A stretch of 64,000 bases of DNA from Muricomes intestini (GCF_004346165.1 NZ_SLZZ01000005.1:107663-171662); one strand, 5' to 3'. Positions 8,795-18,256 are shown, counted from the first letter of the stretch. Translations and numbers: made by a program. The notes: generated by a model from the letters alone, not told the origin.

Positions 8795-10270
8795 ATGAAG
8801 AAGATAGGAAAAAAGATAGGCAGTATACTACTGATGTTATGCTTAACCGTATCATGCTTTTCGATTTCAGCGTTTGCGGCCGACGGAACCATTCAGTTTT
8901 CAGATCCGTCAGCGGCAGCAGGCGACAATGTGACGGTTAAAGTGAAGGCTGAGTCAGGAACTTCTGCAATTGGCGATGTTGACATGACAGTCACATATGA
9001 CACTTCGATTCTGAAGTTTGTGAGCGGAGCAAATGCGGCCGGCGGAGATGGCACTCTGCAGTTATCTGCAAAGGGAGATGGTTCGGCTTCAGAGGTTACC
9101 TATACTCTGGAGTTTACGGCACTAAAGGAAGGTACAGCCACATTGCAGGTGACATCGTCCACAGCGTATCTGTATAATGATGAAGTTTTGAATCTATCTG
9201 CGGGGACATCCACAGTAACTATTCAGGGAGGAACTGCAGTTACCGACACAGAAGATGACAGCAAGGCCTCATCTGGAGGTCTTCAGGTAGAGGTGGATGG
9301 AAAGGCATATACAGTCAATGAGAACTTCTCAGAAGCGGCTATTCCGAAGGGATTCAAAGCCGTTGACATGGAACTGGACGGAACAAATACAAAGGCAATG
9401 CAGCAGGAGTCCAGCGGCCAGTATATGTTCTACCTTGAGGACAGCGATGGAAATTCTGATTATTTTCTCTATAGTACAGAGGACGGTTCTTTTTCTCCGA
9501 CTGCAGTGGTGGATGTGAATTCAGATGTATCTATCTATCTGATGAATCATAAGGACAAAGATGGCCTTCCTTCTCAATACAAGGAGACTACATCAAATAT
9601 AGAAGGAAAAGTTTTTACTGTATGGCAGAATATGTCACAGCAGGAATATTATCTTGTGTATGCCCTGAGCAGTGAAGGAAATAAGGGATATTATCAGTGT
9701 GATTCCACCGAAGGAACATATCAGAGATATGTGGCTCAGACAGTTGAGGAAGAAAAAAGCACCAATGCTGCCGTGGACAAGGTTATGAACTTTTTGGAAA
9801 AGCATTTGATTGTGATTATGTGCGTACTTTGGGGAGCTTTCCTTTTGCTTTTGATCATTATCATTGTATTGGGAGTGAAATTATCCCACCGCAATCAGGA
9901 ATTGGACGAGTTGTACGATGAATATGGCATTGACGGCGATGATGATGACAATAATATGCCGCCGGCTGCAGGGAAAAAGCCACGGAAACGGTCTGATGAT
10001 TTTGAAGATGAAAACTTCGAGGATGAAGATTTCGACGATGAAGACTTTGAAGATGAGGATTTCGATGATGAAGATTTTGAAGATGAATATTATGATGACG
10101 ACGAAGACTTCGAAGATGACGAATATTACGATGACAACGAAGACTTTGAGGATATAGAAGATAATTTTGACGAAGATGAGTTTCTGGATGAGAGGCCTTC
10201 ACGAAAACCTCCACGCAGGTCTAAGAAGAAACAGGATGATGATTATTCGATGGATTTTATAGATCTTTAG
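8795..10270 (+). CDS. Membrane protein with extracellular cohesin-like domain and acidic cytoplasmic tail
   Basis: The ATG at 8795 is chosen over one at 8762 because AGAGGTGGAG precedes it; the product has 491 residues. A signal peptide (KIGSILLMLCLTVSCFSISAF) is followed by a cohesin-like beta-sandwich at about residues 30-140, with VTVKVKAESGTSAIGDVDMT, VTYDTSILKF and SEVTYTLEFTALKEG. An unrecognised second module spans about 160-325. One transmembrane helix (about 333-362, LIVIMCVLWGAFLLLLIIII) follows, then about 125 residues made mostly of Asp, Glu and Phe/Tyr (EDEDFDDEDFEDE-type repeats) ending in a basic RKPPRRSKKKQ patch. By the positive-inside rule the acidic tail should be cytoplasmic. 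I do not know its function. No dockerin protein is seen in this window. Confidence 0.72.
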   Translation: MKKIGKKIGSILLMLCLTVSCFSISAFAADGTIQFSDPSAAAGDNVTVKVKAESGTSAIGDVDMTVTYDTSILKFVSGANAAGGDGTLQLSAKGDGSASEVTYTLEFTALKEGTATLQVTSSTAYLYNDEVLNLSAGTSTVTIQGGTAVTDTEDDSKASSGGLQVEVDGKAYTVNENFSEAAIPKGFKAVDMELDGTNTKAMQQESSGQYMFYLEDSDGNSDYFLYSTEDGSFSPTAVVDVNSDVSIYLMNHKDKDGLPSQYKETTSNIEGKVFTVWQNMSQQEYYLVYALSSEGNKGYYQCDSTEGTYQRYVAQTVEEEKSTNAAVDKVMNFLEKHLIVIMCVLWGAFLLLLIIIIVLGVKLSHRNQELDELYDEYGIDGDDDDNNMPPAAGKKPRKRSDDFEDENFEDEDFDDEDFEDEDFDDEDFEDEYYDDDEDFEDDEYYDDNEDFEDIEDNFDEDEFLDERPSRKPPRRSKKKQDDDYSMDFIDL

Positions 10271-10281
10271 GTTAAAGGCGA

Positions 10282-10315
10282 GGGTGCTGCAGTTTTAGCT
10301 TGCAGCACCCTTTTC
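10282..10315 (+). terminator. Intrinsic terminator after the LCP/cohesin-like genes
   Basis: A perfect 10-bp stem, GGGTGCTGCA (10282-10291) with TGCAGCACCC (10301-10310), is followed by TTTT. It lies just after the stop at 10270 and closes the transcription unit. Confidence 0.85.
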
Positions 10316-10329
10316 CCGTGTTCATATGG

Positions 10330-10386
10330 CGCTCTGCCACAGCGAGATGAAGCGCAGCAAAATCGAGCCGATGGCTGAACTGTTAC
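10330..10386. repeat. Dispersed intergenic sequence, copy 1
   Basis: The stretch contains a small inverted repeat (GCGCT with AGCGC) and ends in ATGGCTGAACTGTTAC at 10371-10386. A 15 of 16 match, ATGGCTGATCTGTTAC, occurs at 55669-55684 in another intergenic gap. Neither copy is coding. It may be a small dispersed repeat family. Confidence 0.45.
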
Positions 10387-10416
10387 TATTTGAGTGAAAA
10401 GTTAGAGCATATAGAA

Positions 10417-10445
10417 TTTACAATATATTAAAAATTTGTTACAAT
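10417..10445 (+). promoter_or_regulatory. Likely glmS promoter
   Basis: TTTACA (10417-10422), a 17-base spacer and TACAAT (10440-10445) lie about 94 bases before the glmS start. The leader between them shows no recognisable glmS ribozyme core. Confidence 0.55.
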
Positions 10446-10538
10446 ATATTGTATGATGATATCAGGATTAAAGGTCATAGCAATCCGTAGATATCAGGGG
10501 TTAAAATACAATGATTGTGTGAAGGGAGTACATTTATT

Positions 10539-12365
10539 ATGTGCGGAATAGTTGGATATGTAGGCGAAGAACAGGCGGCGCCAATTTTATTGGATGGACT
10601 GGCTAAGCTGGAATACAGAGGTTATGACTCTGCGGGAATCGCCGTATATGACGGAAAAGAAATTGAGATGAAGAAGTCCAAGGGACGGCTGAAGGTACTA
10701 AATGAACTGACACATGACGGGGCGACTCTGCCGGGGACTGTGGGAATCGGGCATACGAGATGGGCAACCCACGGCGAACCCTCTGATATTAATGCACATC
10801 CTCAGTTTAACAAGAATGAGAGCATCGTTGTGGTACACAATGGAATCATAGAGAATTACCTGAAGCTGAAAAATAAGCTGATCAGCAAGGGCTATGAGTT
10901 TATATCTGATACAGACACAGAAGTGATTGCTCATCTGTTGGATTACTATTATTCGGGCAACCCCCTGCGGGCCATTACAAAAATTATGCACCGGATGGAA
11001 GGCTCCTATGCGCTGGGAATTATGTTTAAGGATCATCCTGACGAGCTGTATGCGGTACGGAAAGACAGCCCCCTTATTGTGGGAAAAGCAGAAAGCGGAA
11101 GTATCATTGCATCCGATGTACCTGCAGTGCTGAAATATACAAGAGATGTCTATTTTATAGAGAATGAGGAGATTGTCAGACTGACGGAGGACACTCTGGA
11201 GTTCTTTAACGTTGACGAGGAGCAGATCCAGAAGGAAGCTGCCCACATTGACTGGGATGTAGATGCGGCTGAGAAGGGCGGCTATGAGCACTTTATGCTG
11301 AAGGAGATGTATGAGCAGCCCAAGGCTATTGCTGATACATTTTCCCCCCGTATCAAAGACAACGATATTGTTATTGAAGAGTTAAACATGACCGATGAAG
11401 AAATAAAGAATATTCACAAGATAATGATTGTCGCCTGTGGTTCTGCATCCCATACAGGTATGACAAGCAAGTACATATTTGAGGGAATGGCAAGGATCCC
11501 GGTGGAAGTGGATCTGGCATCAGAATTCAGATACCGCAACCCAATTATTGAAGAAGGAACCCTGGTGATCATCATCAGTCAGTCCGGAGAAACAGCGGAT
11601 TCACTGGCTGCCCTTCGGGAAGCTAAGGGAAAGGGAGCTAAGGTACTCGGTATTGTGAACGTAGTGGGAAGTTCTATTGCGAGAGAAGCAGATAATGTAA
11701 TGTATACTTGGGCAGGGCCGGAAATTGCTGTGGCTACCACGAAAGCATATTCCTGTCAGCTGGTTGCCTTGTACCTCCTTGCAATGAAATTTGCCAGAGT
11801 ACGGGAGAAAATTACAGCGGAAGAACTGAAATCTTATATAGAAGACTTGAAACGGATTCCGGATCAAGTTGAGCTGCTTCTGAATAATAAAAATAAGATT
11901 CAGAAATTTGCGAACAGGTATCTGGCTGCGAGAGAGGTATTCTTTATTGGCAGAGGAATCGACTATGCAATTTCTATGGAGGGTTCCTTGAAGCTAAAAG
12001 AAATATCCTATATTCATTCGGAGGCATATGCGGCGGGTGAACTCAAGCACGGGACTATTTCCCTGATAGAGGAGGGTACCCTGGTGGCAGCAGTGCTGAC
12101 CCAGGAAGAGCTATATCAGAAGATGATCAGCAACATGAGAGAAGTGAGCACCCGGGGGGCCTTTGTGCTTGCAGTGACAAATGAAGGCAACATTGAAGTG
12201 GAACGGGCAGCCGACTATGTTATTTATATACCAAAGACAAATAAATATTTTACCAATTCACTTGCAATTATACCGCTGCAGTTATTCGGATATTATATTG
12301 CTGTGGGCAGAGGCTGCGATGTAGATAAGCCGAGAAACCTTGCAAAGTCCGTTACAGTTGAGTAA
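10539..12365 (+). CDS. glmS: Glutamine-fructose-6-phosphate aminotransferase (isomerizing)
   Basis: The 608-residue product begins MCGIVGYVG, so Met removal exposes the catalytic Cys of the class II glutaminase domain (about residues 1-230). This decides the ATG at 10539 over an in-frame start eight codons earlier; GAAGGGAG lies upstream. TRWATHG is the glutamine-site motif. Two SIS sugar-isomerase domains follow, with VACGSASHTG, ISQSGETADSLAAL and ending KPRNLAKSVTVE, the standard C-terminus. The enzyme makes glucosamine-6-phosphate from fructose-6-phosphate and glutamine, feeding UDP-GlcNAc for peptidoglycan and wall polymers. It stands as its own unit between terminator 10282-10315 and the pyruvyl transferase gene. 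Confidence 0.97.
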   Translation: MCGIVGYVGEEQAAPILLDGLAKLEYRGYDSAGIAVYDGKEIEMKKSKGRLKVLNELTHDGATLPGTVGIGHTRWATHGEPSDINAHPQFNKNESIVVVHNGIIENYLKLKNKLISKGYEFISDTDTEVIAHLLDYYYSGNPLRAITKIMHRMEGSYALGIMFKDHPDELYAVRKDSPLIVGKAESGSIIASDVPAVLKYTRDVYFIENEEIVRLTEDTLEFFNVDEEQIQKEAAHIDWDVDAAEKGGYEHFMLKEMYEQPKAIADTFSPRIKDNDIVIEELNMTDEEIKNIHKIMIVACGSASHTGMTSKYIFEGMARIPVEVDLASEFRYRNPIIEEGTLVIIISQSGETADSLAALREAKGKGAKVLGIVNVVGSSIAREADNVMYTWAGPEIAVATTKAYSCQLVALYLLAMKFARVREKITAEELKSYIEDLKRIPDQVELLLNNKNKIQKFANRYLAAREVFFIGRGIDYAISMEGSLKLKEISYIHSEAYAAGELKHGTISLIEEGTLVAAVLTQEELYQKMISNMREVSTRGAFVLAVTNEGNIEVERAADYVIYIPKTNKYFTNSLAIIPLQLFGYYIAVGRGCDVDKPRNLAKSVTVE

Positions 12366-12433
12366 AAATGATATATTATAAAAAGTATTATGCCAAGTAG
12401 AAATGTGGTAAATATGTGTAATGGAGGATTGAT

Positions 12434-13540
12434 ATGAAGAGGGTATTTATTCATGCATATACTGCAGGAAATCTGGGGGATGATCTTTTAATCAGAATAT
12501 TGTGTGAGCGTTATCCCAAGGTGCATTTTAGAATATATGCTGATGAATCCTATAAAGAAAGGTTTAAGGATATAGGTAATTTATCTGTCTATTCTCCTTC
12601 GGACAAGCGTGTTGGATTTATAGATATGGCGATAAGTAAAGTAAAACATACAGACATGGGTTTTTGGAAGCTGCTGATAAAGACTTCTTATGCTACAGTT
12701 CATATCGGCGGTTCTGTGTTTGTACAGCATCAGGATGATTTTGGGCTTGCATTCCAGCTGGATGAAGGGCTCCGTGCCAGAAGCAGGAGGCTCTATGTTG
12801 TCGGAGCAAACTTTGGTCCTTATACAGACGAACAATATTATCGGCAGTATTATGAACTGTTGCAGAAGTATGAAGGGGTATGTTTCCGGGACAGATATTC
12901 TCAGAGATTATTTCATAAGCTGCCAAATGTTACATATGCACCGGATGTTGCATTTAATTATAAGGCAGATGTCTCCGTACCTGAAAAAAAGCAAGTACTT
13001 ATTTCAGTGATTGATATGAAGGATAGAAAAGGAAAATGGGGAATCAGTCAATATGACCGGCCGTATAAAAGATTTATTGTCAATCTTGCAGACGGGTACA
13101 TTAAACAAGGATACCACATAAAATTCATTTCATTCTGTAAGTATCAAGGGGACGAGGAGGCAATAAAGGAAATCATTGCTTTGGCTGAAGGCTGGGAAAA
13201 GGAGCAGGTTTCAACGTGCTTTTATGATAAGAATCTCCTTCAGTGCATTAAGAGTTTTGCAGAATCAGAAATTATTATTGCAACAAGATTTCACAGTTTA
13301 GTCTTGGGCTGGCTTATGGGAAAGAAAGTTCTTCCTGTAGTATATGACAGAAAAACAAAACATGTCTTGGAAGATAATGAATGTTCATCTTATTTGAAAC
13401 TGGATGACCTGGAGCAGAATATAAGTCAGGTTATACAGAAAATAGAGGAGTTAAAAGTTATGGATATTAAAAATCTTGTAAGTGAGGCAGAAGGTCAGTT
13501 TGAAAAATTGGATCAGATTTTGAAAAGGAAAGAAGGCTAG
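12434..13540 (+). CDS. Polysaccharide pyruvyl transferase family protein (CsaB-like)
   Basis: The 368-residue product begins MKRVFIHAYTAGNLGDDLLI, the N-terminal signature of the polysaccharide pyruvyl transferase family. It continues with VHIGGSVFVQ, YVVGANFGPYT, CFRDRYSQRLF, ATRFHSLVLGWLMGKKVLPV and KTKHVLED. Members such as CsaB add ketal-linked pyruvate from phosphoenolpyruvate to wall polymers; pyruvylated polymer is what SLH domains bind. An SLH-domain protein is encoded two genes downstream (14813-16804), so the pairing is functionally sensible, although the acceptor sugar is inferred. TGGAGGA precedes the ATG. No signal peptide is seen, consistent with action in the cytoplasm. Confidence 0.85.
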   Translation: MKRVFIHAYTAGNLGDDLLIRILCERYPKVHFRIYADESYKERFKDIGNLSVYSPSDKRVGFIDMAISKVKHTDMGFWKLLIKTSYATVHIGGSVFVQHQDDFGLAFQLDEGLRARSRRLYVVGANFGPYTDEQYYRQYYELLQKYEGVCFRDRYSQRLFHKLPNVTYAPDVAFNYKADVSVPEKKQVLISVIDMKDRKGKWGISQYDRPYKRFIVNLADGYIKQGYHIKFISFCKYQGDEEAIKEIIALAEGWEKEQVSTCFYDKNLLQCIKSFAESEIIIATRFHSLVLGWLMGKKVLPVVYDRKTKHVLEDNECSSYLKLDDLEQNISQVIQKIEELKVMDIKNLVSEAEGQFEKLDQILKRKEG

Positions 13541-13571
13541 AAATATACAAATTCGGTGAGAGGGGAATTTA

Positions 13572-14780
13572 ATGGGGAAAGAACTCGTGAGCGTATTAAT
13601 GGTAAACTATAATCATGAGGATACGATAGCAGAAACGATTGAGAGTGTATTGGAACAAAGCTATGACAATATGCAGTTTATTATTGTAGATGATGGTTCT
13701 ACAGATGAATCCTGCAATATTATCCGGCAATATGAAGATAAAAGGATTGAGTTATATGAATTGGGAAAAAACCGGCATATCTGCTATGCTACAAATTATG
13801 GCTTCAAAAAAGTGAAGGGTAAATTTTTGGCAAGAATAGACAGTGACGATGTGTGGTATCCTGAAAAACTGGAAAAACAAGTGGAGTTTTTAAAGTCCAA
13901 TCCAGATAGAAAGATTTGCTTTTCATGGGTGGACCTGATTGATGAGAATGGAAGGAATATCAATGAGGACTGCAAAGGATTACAGTTTCTTTTTGAAAAA
14001 AAGTTCACGGGACAGGCAGATTGTCTTCACGCTTTCTATTATACTGGTAACTGCCTTTCTCACCCTTCTGTATTGATGAGGACAGAGGTTATGCAGGAGA
14101 CAGGCGGTTTTGACCTTGGATATATGCAGGCCCATGATTTTGATTACTGGGTGCGGATTGCAAAGAAGTACCCGCTCTATGTAATACCGGAGAAACTTCT
14201 TGCAATGAGGCGGTTTGTAGGAGAAGAAAAAGAAAATACAAACAACAGTAATCTTTCTGAAACGAATACTGTACGTTTCTTCAACGAATATATGGATATC
14301 CGGGCACATTTTTTCGATGATATGGATAATCAGCTTTTCTGTGAAACCTTCCGGGAAGATTTTATATGCAAAGATTCGGTAACCGCAGAAGAATTAGAAT
14401 GTGAAAAAGCATTTTTGCTGTGCCGTCCGATTCACGCGGAAACATTAGTGCCGCCGGCAGGTATACGCAGACTGCATGAGCTGCTCAGAAGACCAGAGTT
14501 TTTTAGGCTTCTGGAGGGAAAATACAACTTTACAATAAAGGATTTTTATGAGGTGACAGGCAAATCCTTGTATTGCAATGAAATTATAAATAGAAAGCTG
14601 TCAAAGAACACAGAGGAGTGGACAAGTCTGAAGGCGGAGGAAGTGAGCCTAAAGAGACAGCTTGGGGAACAGAAGACGTTGCTTGAAGAACAAAGGACGG
14701 TGATTGATGAATATAAGAATTCTACAAGCTGGAGGATTACAGCACCATTGAGAAAAATCGGGGGGATTATCCGTAAATAA
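13572..14780 (+). CDS. Family 2 glycosyltransferase with C-terminal coiled coil
   Basis: The 402-residue protein has an N-terminal GT2 domain: VSVLMVNYNHEDTIAETIES, FIIVDDGSTDES and ARIDSDDVWYPEKL, where DSDD is the DxD metal site. TGGFDLGYMQAHDFDYWVRIAKK near residue 190 is the acceptor and base region. After about residue 340 a short charged, Glu/Leu-rich coiled coil (LKRQLGEQKTLLEEQRTVID) ends in NSTSWRITAPLRKIG. That ending occurs on many GT2 proteins in wall-polysaccharide clusters. The gene starts 31 bases after the pyruvyl transferase with AGAGGGG upstream, so the two form an operon with the SLH glucosaminidase. The donor sugar is unknown. Confidence 0.87.
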   Translation: MGKELVSVLMVNYNHEDTIAETIESVLEQSYDNMQFIIVDDGSTDESCNIIRQYEDKRIELYELGKNRHICYATNYGFKKVKGKFLARIDSDDVWYPEKLEKQVEFLKSNPDRKICFSWVDLIDENGRNINEDCKGLQFLFEKKFTGQADCLHAFYYTGNCLSHPSVLMRTEVMQETGGFDLGYMQAHDFDYWVRIAKKYPLYVIPEKLLAMRRFVGEEKENTNNSNLSETNTVRFFNEYMDIRAHFFDDMDNQLFCETFREDFICKDSVTAEELECEKAFLLCRPIHAETLVPPAGIRRLHELLRRPEFFRLLEGKYNFTIKDFYEVTGKSLYCNEIINRKLSKNTEEWTSLKAEEVSLKRQLGEQKTLLEEQRTVIDEYKNSTSWRITAPLRKIGGIIRK

Positions 14781-14812
14781 AGATTTGCAAACAAAAGAGA
14801 GGAGTACAAATC

Positions 14813-16804
14813 ATGAAAAAATGGTGTAAAGCAATTCTGTATATAGTGGGGATAGGTCTCTTTCTATCTACAGGGGCTGGGTTGTCATTGGAAGTACAGG
14901 CAGAAGAGTATGAGGACCGTCCGGTCACAGGGGTGGACGAGGAAGGCAATGTATATGAAGTTGAATCTGAGGCAGGAGTGGTGGAAGAGGGATTTTCTAC
15001 TTTTTCTACCGCCACGGAGCAGGTTGTAAACTTTAATACAAAAGGAAATGCCAAAACAGATTATAAGGCGGACACAGGTGATACGGGGTATACAAACGGC
15101 GCTTATGGGGCAGATGCAGCTTACCTGGGAACGTCCAACGGACAGGTAAAGTTCCTGCTCTCCGGAGTGATAGGTTCTGTGCCACAAGGTGATGTCCAGG
15201 TAATAAATAAGGCATCAGCCAAATCTATCAGTTATTATACTGTTTCGGGAGGAGTGCTGAAACATAGGATAACTACAGATTTAAGATACAATGAGTATGC
15301 GAGTAACCTGAATTGTGGTACGGCACCGTCTTATCTTAAGGAGGGCGGACAGTATTATAGCTATGACGGACATTATTTTTACGCATCCGACAAATATGGG
15401 GCAATGCTGACGGATTACATAAACAATAACAGAAATAATTCCATTAATCCAAACACCCCTTATTATAACTATTACCAGTATCTTCCGATGCGCAGTACCA
15501 GCTCATATTCATCCTCAACCATGGATACACTAATTGCAGGAAAGACTACATCCACCTCCAAGATGCGGGGGATTGGTTCTTCTCTGACAAGTTCTCAGAA
15601 TACCTATGGAGTAAACGCACTTCTGACTGCAGGAATTGCCGCAAATGAAAGTGCCTGGGGAAATAGTAATTATGCGATGCAGAAGAACAATCTTTTTGGT
15701 CTGAATGCAGGAGACAGCAATCCCGATGACTCCTACGCTTATTCCAGTGTCAGTGTCTGCATTAAGGCTTTTACAGAAACTTATATGTCTAAGACATATT
15801 TAAATCCCAATGACGGAATATATTGGGGTGGATTTCTGGGAAATAAGGGAAGTGGAATTAATGTGAAATATGCTTCGGATCCATACTGGGGAGAAAAGGC
15901 GGCTTCTATGGTATGGCTTTTGGATGCAGCCGGAGGAAATAAGGATCAGTATGCATACTCAATCGGTATCAAAGACACTTTTGCAGGCAGTCACCAGAAT
16001 CTGCTGGTGAAGGCAGGAAGCTCTGCAAGCTCAGCAACTATGTACTCTACGGGAACGCAGTGTAATACTTCGTTTTTACTCTTGGACAATACAGCCCAGA
16101 ACGGATTTTATAAAATAGCCAGCGACGGTGTGTTAAACAGCGCCAGAACAGGTATCAACAAGGATGCGGGTACATATAATTTCAGCTCAATGTATGGATA
16201 TATTGCAGCCAACAGTATTGTAATTGTAAATACAGGAAGAACTCCCACGGGTGTTGATAAATTCAGGGATGTAAATGCAGGCGGCTGGTATTACAGCTAC
16301 GTGAAGACGGTATATGAACGTGGTATTATGACCGGCATGGATACTTATACCTTCGGTCCCGCTGTAAGCTTAAGCCGTGCGCATTTTGCAACTATTTTGT
16401 ATCGTATGCAGGGTTCCCCCTCTGTGTCATATAAGGCGGTATTCCCCGATGTGCCAAATGGGTATTTCTTTACCTCGCCTGTGCTGTGGGCTTATAATAA
16501 TAAGGTGATAACCGGATATGAGAGCGGAAAATTTGGGCCTTCAGAGGTGATTACCAGAGAACAGATGGCTCTGATGATGTACCGATATGCAAAATTCTGC
16601 GGTTTAAATACGCAGAACAGTGCGAACCTCAATAGTTACCCTGATGCAGGTAAAGTAAGTGACTTTTCAAGAGAAGCGATGAGCTGGGCAGTAGGCACAG
16701 GTCTGATTCAGGGAGATCAGGGGACATTAAATCCTCAGGGGAGCGCAAGCCGTGCACATTGTGCAACAATTATCACCAGATTCATAGAGAAATATGATTT
16801 ATAA
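14813..16804 (+). CDS. SLH-anchored N-acetylglucosaminidase (GH73-type autolysin)
   Basis: The 663-residue secreted protein has a signal peptide (AILYIVGIGLFLSTGAGLSL, cleaved near VQAEE). A poorly conserved N-terminal region precedes a glucosaminidase domain at about residues 250-395. That domain includes LLTAGIAANESAWGNSNYAM, whose Glu is the likely catalytic acid, and KNNLFGLNA. Three S-layer-homology repeats close the protein: FRDVNAGGWYYSYVKTVYERG, FPDVPNGYFFTSPVLWAYNN and YPDAGKVSDFSREAMSWAVG (about 480-663). It should hydrolyse peptidoglycan GlcNAc linkages while held to wall polymer by the SLH domains. The pyruvyl transferase at 12434 could provide the pyruvyl groups that SLH domains recognise. 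GAGAGGAG precedes the ATG, which lies 32 bases after the glycosyltransferase stop. Confidence 0.88.
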   Translation: MKKWCKAILYIVGIGLFLSTGAGLSLEVQAEEYEDRPVTGVDEEGNVYEVESEAGVVEEGFSTFSTATEQVVNFNTKGNAKTDYKADTGDTGYTNGAYGADAAYLGTSNGQVKFLLSGVIGSVPQGDVQVINKASAKSISYYTVSGGVLKHRITTDLRYNEYASNLNCGTAPSYLKEGGQYYSYDGHYFYASDKYGAMLTDYINNNRNNSINPNTPYYNYYQYLPMRSTSSYSSSTMDTLIAGKTTSTSKMRGIGSSLTSSQNTYGVNALLTAGIAANESAWGNSNYAMQKNNLFGLNAGDSNPDDSYAYSSVSVCIKAFTETYMSKTYLNPNDGIYWGGFLGNKGSGINVKYASDPYWGEKAASMVWLLDAAGGNKDQYAYSIGIKDTFAGSHQNLLVKAGSSASSATMYSTGTQCNTSFLLLDNTAQNGFYKIASDGVLNSARTGINKDAGTYNFSSMYGYIAANSIVIVNTGRTPTGVDKFRDVNAGGWYYSYVKTVYERGIMTGMDTYTFGPAVSLSRAHFATILYRMQGSPSVSYKAVFPDVPNGYFFTSPVLWAYNNKVITGYESGKFGPSEVITREQMALMMYRYAKFCGLNTQNSANLNSYPDAGKVSDFSREAMSWAVGTGLIQGDQGTLNPQGSASRAHCATIITRFIEKYDL

Positions 16805-16939
16805 AGACGAAGGTAATGTCAATACATTTTGTGGGAAATCATAATATAGTTTCAAAATTTGTTAAATGTTTGAACACACTTCTATCACAAAGAACGGCTA
16901 TTATATCAATATAGAATACAAGAGAAAGAAGGAAGTTTT

Positions 16940-18256
16940 ATGGAAAATCAATATAATTATTATAATCCTGAAGGACAACCGGGAAATACTCAATATAATA
17001 GCCAGTCAAACCAGCCAAATGGGAGCAGGCCGCAACGGAAGAAAATGCCGAAGGCTATTGCAGTGACCGGACTTGCCCTGTTGTTTGGAGTAGTGTCAAG
17101 CGCAACATTTTTAACGTCAAACATTGTGGGAAACAAGGTCTTGGGACTCGATGAATCTTCTTCATCCTCTTCCTCATCGGTTAAGAGTACAGCACCTGTA
17201 AACAATTCCACACTGACCACATCGTCAAGTGTGATAACTTCTGATGTGTCTGATGTAGTAGACAATGTAATGCCATCGATTGTATCTATTACAAACATGA
17301 GTGTTCAGCAGGTACAGGATTTCTTCGGAGGGGTTTCCCAGCAGGAAAGTGAGAGTGCGGGAACAGGAATCATTGTTGAACAAAATGACTCCGAGTTACT
17401 GATTGTAACCAACAACCATGTAGTGGCAGGCAGTGAGACGCTGACCGTTACATTTAATGACAACAAAAGTGTGGAGGCGGATATTAAAGGTACAGACCCT
17501 GCACATGATGTTGCAGTAATAGCAGTACCATTGAAAAGCATTTCTGATGATACAATGAAATCTATTTCAGTTGCTACAATGGGGGATTCTACAAAATTAA
17601 AAGTAGGGGAACCTGCAATTGCTATAGGCAACGCTCTTGGATATGGACAGTCAGTCACAACAGGTGTTATCAGCGCCACAGACCGGGAAGGCGCACAGGT
17701 TGTCGACCAGGCTACCGGCGAGGCAGCTCCCAGCGATGTAAAGCTGATTCAGACAGATGCAGCTATTAATCCAGGCAACAGCGGAGGCGCTCTGGTGAAT
17801 GCAAAGGGAGAGGTAATCGGAATCAACTCATCCAAACTTGTAGGAAGCTCTGTGGAAGGTGTAGGCTATGCGATCCCGATCAGCGACGTGTCCGATATCA
17901 TCACCAATCTGATGAATCAGGAGACAAAAACAAAAGTCAGCGAGAGCGACAGAGGATATCTTGGAATTGAAGGCTTTGATGTGACCTCAGAATACTCCGA
18001 AAGATTCAGCATGCCTCTCGGTGTGTACATTAACGGAGTTACCGGCGGAAGCGGTGCAGAAAAAGCCGGCCTCACCAAAGGCGGCGTAATCACAGCACTA
18101 AACGGAATTACAATTGACAACATGACTACTCTGCAGGAGCAGCTCAAGTACTATGCAAAAGGTGATACCGTAACACTTACCGTACAGGAGCCTGGAAATG
18201 GAGGAAACTATAAAGAACAAACTTATAAAGTCACATTAGGTACAAAAGCAGAATAA
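16940..18256 (+). CDS. HtrA/DegP-type membrane-anchored serine protease with PDZ domain
   Basis: The 438-residue product has a cytoplasmic Asn/Gln-rich start, one anchor (about residues 37-58, AIAVTGLALLFGVVSSATFL), a Ser-rich linker and a trypsin-like domain. The triad is readable: His160 (TNNHVVAG), Asp190 (AHDVAVIAV) and Ser281 (NPGNSGGAL). A PDZ domain (about 335-430, VYINGVTGGSGAEKAGLTKG) follows. HtrA proteases degrade or refold misfolded exported proteins outside the membrane and are often induced by envelope stress, which suits the preceding envelope genes. GAAGGAAG precedes the ATG. The stop codon's last base begins the palindromic repeat that acts as its terminator. I found no clear promoter in the 135-bp gap upstream. 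Confidence 0.94.
   Translation: MENQYNYYNPEGQPGNTQYNSQSNQPNGSRPQRKKMPKAIAVTGLALLFGVVSSATFLTSNIVGNKVLGLDESSSSSSSSVKSTAPVNNSTLTTSSSVITSDVSDVVDNVMPSIVSITNMSVQQVQDFFGGVSQQESESAGTGIIVEQNDSELLIVTNNHVVAGSETLTVTFNDNKSVEADIKGTDPAHDVAVIAVPLKSISDDTMKSISVATMGDSTKLKVGEPAIAIGNALGYGQSVTTGVISATDREGAQVVDQATGEAAPSDVKLIQTDAAINPGNSGGALVNAKGEVIGINSSKLVGSSVEGVGYAIPISDVSDIITNLMNQETKTKVSESDRGYLGIEGFDVTSEYSERFSMPLGVYINGVTGGSGAEKAGLTKGGVITALNGITIDNMTTLQEQLKYYAKGDTVTLTVQEPGNGGNYKEQTYKVTLGTKAE

Noticed and set aside
9861..10214. Minus-strand frame rich in His, Leu and Arg
   Set aside because: It is the antisense shadow of the Asp/Glu repeat tail of the cohesin-like protein and has no ribosome site.
10446..10538. Possible glmS ribozyme in the glmS leader
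   Set aside because: The leader is short and I cannot find the conserved ribozyme core or its pseudoknot sequences; regulation must be different or is not visible here.
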